NCBI RefSeq assembly: GCF_012933655.1
Contig: NZ_JABBJJ010000057.1
Location: forward strand, 1-46,569
DNA from: Pyxidicoccus fallax
GTDB lineage: Bacteria; Myxococcota; Myxococcia; Myxococcales; Myxococcaceae
Reading direction: 5' to 3'
Length of the DNA stretch: 46,569 nt
Under the pieces are notes generated by a model that saw only the letters and a program-made list of their open reading frames with translations, had not been told where the DNA came from and searched no databases. This document shows, piece by piece, positions 7,491-14,513 of this stretch (position 1 is its first letter; each line of letters begins with the position of its first letter). Position numbers and translations under genes: made by a program.

Positions 7491-9037
7491 GGGCGAGGGC
7501 CTTGGTGGAGCGGGAGTTCCCCCTCCAGGCACCGGACCGGGGTGAGTCGCTGGCGCTGCTCCTGGTAGAGGACAGCCCCCTGGATGCCGAGCTCATCGCG
7601 GCGCGGCTCGAGGAGGGCGGACTGCGCTTCGAGCTGACGCGGGTGGACAGCGCCGAGAGCTTCCAGGCGGCCCTGAGCGCTCGCCGCTTCGACCTCATCC
7701 TCTCCGACTACAGCATCCCCGGCTTCGACGGGCTGGGCGCCCTGGCCCTCAGCCACCGCGAGTGCCCGGAGGTACCGTTCCTCTTCGTGTCGGGAGCCCT
7801 GGGCGAGGAGCGGGCCATCGAGCTGCTCAAGCGCGGGGCCACCGACTACGTGCTGAAGAACCGGCTGGAGCGGCTGGTCCCGAGCATCCAACGGGCCCTT
7901 CGCGAGGCGCGCGAGCGGGCGGAGCGCCGCTGCGCCGAGGCCCGGCTGCTGGAGCGCGAGCACACCCTCTCCACCCTCATGGCCAACCTGCCGGGCATGG
8001 TCTTCCGGCGCAAGGCGGGGAACCGGCCCTGGAGCCTCGCGTTCGCCAGCGACGGCTGCCTGACGCTCACCGGCTGGCCCGCCGAGGCCTTCCGCGAGGG
8101 CGGGGAGCGAAGCTGGGACAGCATCGTCCACCCGGACGACGTGGAGCGGATGGAGCAGGAGGCGCGGGCCGCCTTCGCCGAGCGGCGCCAGCTCACGATC
8201 ACCTACCGCATCCGCACCCGGCAGGGCGAGGAGCGCTGGCTGTGGAGCCGCTCGCTTCCACGGCCCGGCGCGAACGGGGCGCCGGACTATTTCGAGGGCT
8301 TCCTGACGGACATCACCCAGCAGAAGCTGGCCGAGGAAGAGGTGAAGCGGCGCATCGAGTTCGAGCAGCAGCTCATCGGCATCGTCTCGCACGACCTGCG
8401 CAACCCCCTCAACGCCATCACCCTGGGGGCCGCCATGCTGCTCAAGCGCGAGGGCCTGGAGGAGAAGGTCACCGGCTCGGTGCGGCGCATCCTCTCCAGC
8501 GCCGAGCGCGCGGGCCGCATGATTCGGGACCTGCTCGACTTCACCCAGGCGCGGCTGGGCGGCATCCCCGTCGAGCGCACCTCGCTGTGCCTCTACGCCC
8601 ACGCGGCCCAGGTGCTGGACGAATTGGGGCACGCCTACCCCGAGCGCAAGGTGGAGCTCGCCCGGGAGGGTGACACGAGCGGGGCGTGGGATCCGGACCG
8701 CATCGCGCAGGTCATCTCCAACCTCGTGGGCAACGCGCTCCAGTACTCGCCCCGCGACAGCGTGGTGACGGTGCGCACCCGGGGCGAGGCGGACGCGGTG
8801 CTGCTGGAAGTCCACAACCCGGGCGAGCCGATTCCGCCCGAGCGGATTCCCGACCTGTTCAAGCCGCTGAGCCGGGGCACGGTCCGGGTGGACATGCAGA
8901 CCCGCAGCATCGGGCTGGGGCTCTACATCGTCGACAACATCGTGCGCGCCCACGGCGGCACCATCCACGTGACGTCCACCGCCGCGGACGGGACGTGCTT
9001 CACGGTGCGGCTGCCGCGCGGCGCCCCTCCCGCCTAG
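7487..9037 (+). CDS. Receiver-PAS-histidine kinase
   Basis: A 516-aa soluble protein overlapping the preceding regulator by four bases. An N-terminal receiver (LLLVEDSPLDAELIAARLEE; Asp in LILSDYSIPGFDG; Lys in DYVLKNRLERL) spans residues about 20-145. A coiled-coil linker (about 145-165) leads to a PAS_3 domain (NLPGMVFRRKAGNRPW to GFLTDITQQKLAEEE). HisKA has its His in IGIVSHDLRNPLNAITLGAA, and HATPase has SNLVGNALQYSPRD and SIGLGLYIVDNIVRAHGG. The receiver-first order suggests the kinase is itself switched by phosphotransfer, plausibly from the neighbouring kinase. It lies in a three-gene run with the regulator before it and the kinase after it. Confidence 0.88.
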   Translation: MRARALVEREFPLQAPDRGESLALLLVEDSPLDAELIAARLEEGGLRFELTRVDSAESFQAALSARRFDLILSDYSIPGFDGLGALALSHRECPEVPFLFVSGALGEERAIELLKRGATDYVLKNRLERLVPSIQRALREARERAERRCAEARLLEREHTLSTLMANLPGMVFRRKAGNRPWSLAFASDGCLTLTGWPAEAFREGGERSWDSIVHPDDVERMEQEARAAFAERRQLTITYRIRTRQGEERWLWSRSLPRPGANGAPDYFEGFLTDITQQKLAEEEVKRRIEFEQQLIGIVSHDLRNPLNAITLGAAMLLKREGLEEKVTGSVRRILSSAERAGRMIRDLLDFTQARLGGIPVERTSLCLYAHAAQVLDELGHAYPERKVELAREGDTSGAWDPDRIAQVISNLVGNALQYSPRDSVVTVRTRGEADAVLLEVHNPGEPIPPERIPDLFKPLSRGTVRVDMQTRSIGLGLYIVDNIVRAHGGTIHVTSTAADGTCFTVRLPRGAPPA

Positions 9038-9047
9038 AGCCTCCTCC

Positions 9048-11090
9048 ATGCGTCCACTCGACCTCGCGGATGTCTTCCGCCTGTCTCCCAACCCGTACAT
9101 GGTGCTGGACCGTCAGCTGCGCTACGTGACGGCCAACGACGCCTACCTGCGCGCCACCGCGAGCCGGCTCGAGGACATCCAGGGACGGGGAGTCTTCGAC
9201 CTCTTCCCCCACGACCCGAACGACCCCAACAACGAGAGCGTGCAGATGCTGCGCGGCTCGTTGGAGCGGGTGCTTTCCACGCGGGCACCGGACGTCCTCG
9301 CGCTCATCCCGTACCGTGTCCCCATGCACACGGAGCAGGGCGTCGTGGTGACGGAGCGCTTCTGGAGCGCCACCCACACGCCGCTGCTGGATGAGCAGGG
9401 AGAGGTGGCCTACATCCTCCAGCACACGGTGGACGTGACGGAGCTGCAGCAGCTCAAGCAGGCCGCCGAGGACCAGCGGCGCGAGAGCGTCGCGGCCTCG
9501 GCCATGGAGGCCGGGGTGCTGGGCCGGGCCATGAAGCTGCAGGAGACCAACCGGCTGCTGGACACCGAGCGGCGCCACCTGCTGCGCCTCTTCGAGCAGG
9601 CCCCCAGCTTCATGGCCTTCCTGCGGGGACGGGAGCACGTCTTCGAGCTGGCCAACCCCGCCTACGAGAAGCTGGTGGGGCGCCGGGACGTGGTGGGCAG
9701 GCCCGTGCGGGAGGCCCTGCCGGAGGTGGTGGCACAAGGCTTCGTCGAGCTGCTCGACCGCGTCTACACCTCGGGCGAGCCCTACGTCGGCCGCGGCATG
9801 CTTCTCCAGCTGCAGCGGCACGCGGACGCGCCCGCGGAGGAGGTGGCCCTGGACTTCATCTACCAGCCCATCCTGGGGGTGGACGGCAAGGTGTCCGGCA
9901 TCTTCGTCCAGGGGCACGACATCACCGTGCAGAAGCGGGTGGAGGCCGCCCTCAAGGAGAGCGAGGAGCGCTTCCGCAACATGGCGGACCACGCGCCCGT
10001 CATGCTGTGGGTGACGGACCCGTCGGGTGCCTGCACCTACCTCAACCGCAGCTGGTACGAGTTCACCGGGCAGACGGAGGAGACGGGGCTGGGCTTCGGC
10101 TGGCTGTCGGCCACGCACCCGGACGACATGAAGCGGGCCCAGGACATCTTCCTCGAGGCCAACGCGAAGAAGGCCGCCTTCCAGCTGGATTACCGGCTGC
10201 TGCGCAAGGACGGGGAGTACCGCTGGGCCATCGACTCGGCCGCGCCCCGGTTCAGTCCCTCTGGCGAGTTCCTCGGCTACATCGGCAGCGTCGTCGACCT
10301 CACGGAGCGCAAGCGGGTGGAGGAGGAGATGCGCCGGTTCAACGCGCAGCTGGAGCGGCGGGTGCAGGAGCGCACCGCGGCGCTGCTGGAGGCCAACAAC
10401 GAGCTGGAGTCCTTCAGCTACTCGGTGAGCCATGACCTGCGCGCGCCGCTGCGGCACATCATGGGCTTCGCCAATCTGCTCGAGGCGCGCGCGGGCGCGA
10501 GCCTGGACGCCACCGGCCGCCGCCACCTGAAGACCATCTCCGACGCGGCCCGGCAGGGCGGCAAGCTGGTGGATGACCTGCTCGAGTTCAGCCGCATGGG
10601 CCGCACGGAGATGAAGAAGTCGACGGTGTCGCTGGGCGAGCTGGTGGCGGAGGCGCAGCGCGACCTGGCGCCGGAGGCCGAGGGGCGCAAGGTGCAGTGG
10701 CGCGTGGGGGCGCTGCCCACGGTGCGCGCCGACTCGGCGCTCTTGCGGCTGGTGCTCAAGAACCTGCTGTCCAACGCGCTGAAGTATTCGCGCACCCGCG
10801 AGGAGGCCGTCATCGAGGTGTGGGCCCAGGAGGGGGACGGCGAGGTCGAGGTGCTGGTGCGCGACAACGGCGTGGGCTTCGAGATGCAGTACGTCGACAA
10901 GCTCTTCGGCGTCTTCCAGCGGCTGCACCGGGCCGAGCAGTTCGAGGGGACGGGCATCGGCCTGGCCAACGTGCGGCGCATCATCGCCCGGCATGGGGGC
11001 CGCACCTGGGCCGAGGGCGCGGTGGGGCAGGGCGCCACCTTCCACTTCACGCTGCCGCGTGAGGAGCCCGCCCGCTCCCTGTCCGCCTGA
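9048..11090 (+). CDS. Multi-PAS histidine kinase
   Basis: A 680-aa soluble kinase beginning 10 bp after the previous stop. Three PAS-like modules are visible: residues 1-140 (FRLSPNPYMVLDRQLRYVTA), about 185-300 (LFEQAPSFMAFLRGREHVFE) and about 305-430 (DHAPVMLWVTDPSGACTYLN ending in the PAC block). A long helix VEEEMRRFNAQLERRVQERT joins to the HisKA domain, H-box SYSVSHDLRAPLRHIMGF. That H-box is the type found in phytochrome-class kinases. HATPase follows with LKNLLSNALKYSRTREEAVI, DNGVGFEMQYVDKLFGVFQR and GTGIGLANVRRIIARHGG. No GAF/PHY chromophore module is present. With the lone receiver and receiver-kinase upstream it forms a short phosphorelay-like cluster. Confidence 0.88.
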   Translation: MRPLDLADVFRLSPNPYMVLDRQLRYVTANDAYLRATASRLEDIQGRGVFDLFPHDPNDPNNESVQMLRGSLERVLSTRAPDVLALIPYRVPMHTEQGVVVTERFWSATHTPLLDEQGEVAYILQHTVDVTELQQLKQAAEDQRRESVAASAMEAGVLGRAMKLQETNRLLDTERRHLLRLFEQAPSFMAFLRGREHVFELANPAYEKLVGRRDVVGRPVREALPEVVAQGFVELLDRVYTSGEPYVGRGMLLQLQRHADAPAEEVALDFIYQPILGVDGKVSGIFVQGHDITVQKRVEAALKESEERFRNMADHAPVMLWVTDPSGACTYLNRSWYEFTGQTEETGLGFGWLSATHPDDMKRAQDIFLEANAKKAAFQLDYRLLRKDGEYRWAIDSAAPRFSPSGEFLGYIGSVVDLTERKRVEEEMRRFNAQLERRVQERTAALLEANNELESFSYSVSHDLRAPLRHIMGFANLLEARAGASLDATGRRHLKTISDAARQGGKLVDDLLEFSRMGRTEMKKSTVSLGELVAEAQRDLAPEAEGRKVQWRVGALPTVRADSALLRLVLKNLLSNALKYSRTREEAVIEVWAQEGDGEVEVLVRDNGVGFEMQYVDKLFGVFQRLHRAEQFEGTGIGLANVRRIIARHGGRTWAEGAVGQGATFHFTLPREEPARSLSA

Positions 11091-11349
11091 GGGGTGGGAG
11101 AGCAACGTCCTCCAGCCCCTGGTGATGGGCCGCGTCCTGCCGCTCCACCCGGCGGTGCTGCTGCTGGCCGTCACCGCGGGGGCGATGGCGTGGGGCATCG
11201 CCGGGGCCTTCGTCGCCGTGCCGCTGCTGGCCATGGTGACGGCGGGAACCCAGGCCTTCCTCGCCGAGGGACGCAAGCTGCGGCCTCGCGAGCGGGAGCA
11301 GCCAGCCGAGCCTCCCGGACTGGAGCCCGGCAGACACCTGGAGCACTGA
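11091..11349 (+). pseudogene. C-terminal remnant of AI-2E family transporter
   Basis: Directly after the kinase stop, one frame reads WESNVLQPLVMGRVLPLHPA and continues with LLLAVTAGAMAWGIAGAFVA and a short charged tail. This is the conserved last segment of AI-2E/PerM-type membrane proteins, where NVLxPxVMGRxxxLHP is a hallmark. The roughly 250 residues that should precede it are missing, and the frame has no start codon of its own outside the kinase gene. I read it as the tail of a transporter cut by a past rearrangement that placed the kinase cluster here. Confidence 0.7.
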
Positions 11350-11455
11350 GGCCCGAGCGGAGCACCCGGGCTGGACAGCAGGAGGGAACCCGGCGTATTA
11401 TTTGAGCTCAAACTAATTGACGCGCCGCGATGTCGACGTCGTCGGAGCAGGCCCC

Positions 11456-12772
11456 ATGACCCGCGCCTTCCTGTTGCTGCTGTTGCTGTCCTGCCTGCCT
11501 TCGCTCGCGCTGGAGGTGGGAGTGGGGACAAGCGACGGGGAGCCCGCGGCGGTTCCGGGCAGCCTCGCCTTGCTGTCCTCGGAGCAGGGCGAGGCGCTGC
11601 GCGCGGCGCTGCCGTCCTTCTTCTTCACGCGGCCCGTGGGAGCGATGGAGCTGTGGCAGTGGCTGGGGCTGGCGCTGGTGATGGGAATGGGCTGGCTGGC
11701 CGGGCGGGCCCTGGAGGGAGTGGCGCTGCGCATCGCCGTGCGGGCGTCGGGGCTGACGCGCTCGGGCTGGGATGACCAGCTGGTGGCCTCGGGGCTGGGG
11801 CCGCTGCGCTACCTGCTGTTCGCGGTGACGGTGGCCCTGGGTTCGCTGGCGCTGCGGCTGCCTCCCGAGGCGCGGCACGTCGTGGACGTGGGGGCGCGCT
11901 CGGTGGTCATCGCCACCGTGGCGTGGTTCCTCCTGCGCTTCGTGAAGCTGGCCTCGCGCTTCGTGGAGCAGACGGTGGCGAAGGAGGCGAGCGGCGCGGA
12001 CGTCGCGCGCGCCCGGGGTCTGCGCACGCAGCTCGCGGTGCTCCGGCGCGTGGCGGAGGTCGTCGTGGTGCTGGTGTCGGCCTCGCTGGTGCTGCTCCAG
12101 TTCGAGGCGGTGCGCAACGTGGGCGTGTCGCTGCTGGCGTCCGCGGGCCTGGCGGGCCTCGTCATCGGCCTGGCGGCGCAGAAGTCCATCTCCACGCTGC
12201 TGGCCGGCATCCAGCTGTCCATCACCCAGCCCATGCGCATCGGCGACACCGTCATCGTGGAGGGCGAGTGGGGCTGGGTGGAGGAAATCACCCTCACGTA
12301 CGTGGTGGTGAAGGTCTGGGACCTGCGGCGGCTGGTGGTGCCCATGAGCCACTTCCTGGAGAAGCCCTTCCAGAACTGGAGCAAGGTGGCGCCGGACATC
12401 CTGGGCACCGCGGAGGTGTACGTGGACTTCCGCACGGACGTGTCGGCGGTGCGCGCGGAGCTCAAGCGCGTGCTGGAGCAGGAGTCCCAGGGGCTGTGGG
12501 ACGGCAAGGTGCACGGCCTCCAGGTGACGGACTGCACCGAGCGGACGATGAAGCTGCGCGCCCTGGTGAGCGCGTCGGACGCGGGGAAGGCATTCGATTT
12601 GCGGTGCCTCGTGCGCGAGAAGCTCATCGCCTGGCTGCAGCGCCAGCCCCACGGACTGCCGCTGACGCGCGCCGAGGCGAGCCTCGAGCTGCCGGCCGCG
12701 CGCGAGGTGCCCCTGTCCGACACGCGCGGGGCCGGGGGCAATGTCCTCGCCGTCCGGCCTACTTCTTCCTGA
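11456..12772 (+). CDS. Mechanosensitive ion channel, MscS family
   Basis: A 438-aa inner-membrane protein; the ATG at 11456 has GGAG upstream and begins a signal-like segment (MTRAFLLLLLLSCLPSLALE). Hydrophobic helices follow at roughly 62-82, 122-140, 145-165 and 200-218. The pore-lining TM3 is the glycine/alanine-rich stretch GVSLLASAGLAGLVIGLAAQ near 225. The MscS beta domain follows (ITQPMRIGDTVIVEGEWGWV, then the NWS motif in FQNWSKVAPD). MscS channels open on membrane tension to release solutes during hypo-osmotic shock. The protein is longer at the N-terminus than E. coli MscS, with extra helices as in MscM-like members. The last 14 bases overlap the convergent next gene. Confidence 0.88.
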   Translation: MTRAFLLLLLLSCLPSLALEVGVGTSDGEPAAVPGSLALLSSEQGEALRAALPSFFFTRPVGAMELWQWLGLALVMGMGWLAGRALEGVALRIAVRASGLTRSGWDDQLVASGLGPLRYLLFAVTVALGSLALRLPPEARHVVDVGARSVVIATVAWFLLRFVKLASRFVEQTVAKEASGADVARARGLRTQLAVLRRVAEVVVVLVSASLVLLQFEAVRNVGVSLLASAGLAGLVIGLAAQKSISTLLAGIQLSITQPMRIGDTVIVEGEWGWVEEITLTYVVVKVWDLRRLVVPMSHFLEKPFQNWSKVAPDILGTAEVYVDFRTDVSAVRAELKRVLEQESQGLWDGKVHGLQVTDCTERTMKLRALVSASDAGKAFDLRCLVREKLIAWLQRQPHGLPLTRAEASLELPAAREVPLSDTRGAGGNVLAVRPTSS

Positions 12773-13145
12773 AGAGAAAGGCGTCCGCGAAGCCCTGCAC
12801 GTGATTCTGCGGCTTCGAGAAGATGAAGGTGATGACGCTCACGCGCCGCTCCGCGTAGGCCATGGCCAGCTCCGCGATGGAACGCACGTCCTCCGAGCGG
12901 ATGGGGCTGTAGCGGAACTTCTCCGGACGGCCCGCGTCGCACACGAGCAGACCGCTGGCCGTCAGGTCCGCCAGCCGGGCGTCCGCTGAGACGTCGGTGA
13001 TGCGGAGCTCCAGGGCCACCTCGGCTGCCGTCCACTCCCGCTCCGCTCGAGCCCGAAGGAGGAGGAGAACCTCCAGCTTCTCGATGGAGTCGATGTGCGC
13101 CATGAGGAAGCCCCGCACTCGTTCTGGCAGGGCGGCGTCAGTCAC
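12759..13145 (-). CDS. Winged-helix-like protein of unknown function
   Basis: A 128-aa soluble protein from the GTG at 13145, which has AGG at a usable distance; a TTG 12 codons earlier is an alternative. Residues about 10-85 (VRGFLMAHIDSIEKLEVLLL, then EREWTAAEVALELRITDVSA, then LADLTASGLLVCD) read like a winged-helix domain that tests segment orientation, as in small transcriptional regulators or condensin ScpB-like folds. The C-terminal part (YAERRVSVITFIFS) could be a short amphipathic tail. I do not recognise a named family. It converges on the MscS gene with overlapping 3' ends. Confidence 0.65.
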   Translation of the reverse strand: MTDAALPERVRGFLMAHIDSIEKLEVLLLLRARAEREWTAAEVALELRITDVSADARLADLTASGLLVCDAGRPEKFRYSPIRSEDVRSIAELAMAYAERRVSVITFIFSKPQNHVQGFADAFLFRKK

Positions 13146-13354
13146 GTCTGTACCTATGGATATAGATGCTTTGAGCGTCAACTAATTCCGTCAGGGCTGT
13201 GTTGACGAGAAATGGGGCCAGCCGGGCGGGGGCTCGCGGGAGGCCCGGGGGCCGGGCTGGGTACTTCGTTGCCTGGGTGGCATTTCGTCCTCACACTCCA
13301 TGGAGGCCCTCCACGGCGCCGGCAGGCGCATCGACAGGAAGGATGGGTGGGCGG

Positions 13355-14311
13355 ATGGGAAACGACCAGCGCGCGGGGCCTATCGAGGCGCTGCGGAACC
13401 TGACCCTGAAGCTCGAGCGCCTGGCGGTGCGCGAGGCGATGAGCGGCGCGGTGAGCGGTGCGGCGGAGGGGGTGCGCAAGGAAGTCCCCGAGCTGGACGG
13501 GCAGATACGAGCGCTCGCGCAGGACGCGCTCACGGTGCTGGCGCGGCTGGTGCACGACGCCGCCGAGCGAGAGCAGGCGGGCGCCGGGGCCACGGCCCAC
13601 ACGCTGGCGGCGGCGGCGATGCAGGGCGCGCTGGAGGTGGTGGAGCGCCAGTGGCGGAGCGGCGGCATGCCGCTGCTCGGCTTCATCGCGCGCGTCAACC
13701 ACCTCTTCGACGAGGTGGTGGAGTTCGCGCGCTCGCGCACGGACGAGATTCGCTCGCCGGGAGACCGGGCTGGCGCCATGGCCCAGGGCGTCGTGAAGGT
13801 GACCGTGGAGGAACTGCAGGAAGCCGTGCCGCGGCTCGCGGAGAGCGCGCGGTGCCTGGCGCCCCTCGGTCAGGAGATGGCCGCGAAGGTGGGGCGGGGC
13901 TTCGTCGAGGGCGTCGAGACGAAGCTGCGGGAGGAGTCCGACGCGCTCGTGGGGCTGTTGGAGCACGCGGGCCGGGGGCTGGTGCGCGGGCTGGCCGCGG
14001 GCATCCGCGAGGAGCTGGCCTCGACTCCGGCGGCCTCGGCGGAGGCCCTGGGCGCGTCCCTGGAGAAGCTCGCGGAGCGCTCCGCCGCGGCCACCGTGCG
14101 CGGCGCGGGTGGGGAGCTGGAAGGGCAGGGTCGCCGCTGGCACGAGGCGCTGCGAAACCTTGGAGTGCTGCGGCGCGCGAGCCGGGAAGTCACGGGGGGC
14201 GCGATGGAGGCCCTGGGCACCGTGCTGCGCTGGCCCGTCATGGCGGCGGTGGGGGCGGGCAGCGCGCTCATGGCCCTGTCGTTGCTGACGCTGCGCCGGC
14301 GCATGGCGTAG
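13355..14311 (+). CDS. Uncharacterised helical protein with C-terminal membrane anchor
   Basis: A 318-aa protein, mostly alpha-helical, rich in Ala, Glu and Arg. The start at 13355 (MGNDQRAGPIEALRNL) is preceded by GGAAGGATGGGTGGGCGG; a start four codons earlier is also possible. Long amphipathic helices run through the middle, for example ALTVLARLVHDAAEREQAGA and EELQEAVPRLAESARCLAPL. A single hydrophobic helix near the C-terminus (VMAAVGAGSALMALSLLTL followed by RRRMA) looks like a tail anchor with its positive end outside the membrane helix. I recognise no family. Shape and tail suggest a membrane-tethered coiled protein, but its role is unknown. Confidence 0.6.
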   Translation: MGNDQRAGPIEALRNLTLKLERLAVREAMSGAVSGAAEGVRKEVPELDGQIRALAQDALTVLARLVHDAAEREQAGAGATAHTLAAAAMQGALEVVERQWRSGGMPLLGFIARVNHLFDEVVEFARSRTDEIRSPGDRAGAMAQGVVKVTVEELQEAVPRLAESARCLAPLGQEMAAKVGRGFVEGVETKLREESDALVGLLEHAGRGLVRGLAAGIREELASTPAASAEALGASLEKLAERSAAATVRGAGGELEGQGRRWHEALRNLGVLRRASREVTGGAMEALGTVLRWPVMAAVGAGSALMALSLLTLRRRMA

Positions 14312-14356
14312 GGCGCGTCCACCGTCACAAGCACCGTCACGTGCACCGAAGACATC

Positions 14357-14383
14357 GAGGGCCCGGGTCGCCGGAGCCCTCTC
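14357..14383. terminator. Weak hairpin between genes
   Basis: The segment GAGGGC...GCCCTC forms a 6-bp outer stem with a partly paired CCGG core, 46 bases after the preceding stop codon. There is no T-run. It may end the upstream transcript but is not decisive. Confidence 0.3.
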
Positions 14384-14513
14384 GTCATGTCTGCCTTTGA
14401 GGGCGAGGTCGTCCCGGCACGACGACAGTCACCCACGGCCGGGGGCGCGCCTGTTCATGCGGGGCGCAGACATCAGCTTGCCCTCTCCATTGTCGATGCC
14501 TCTTGGAGTGCGC

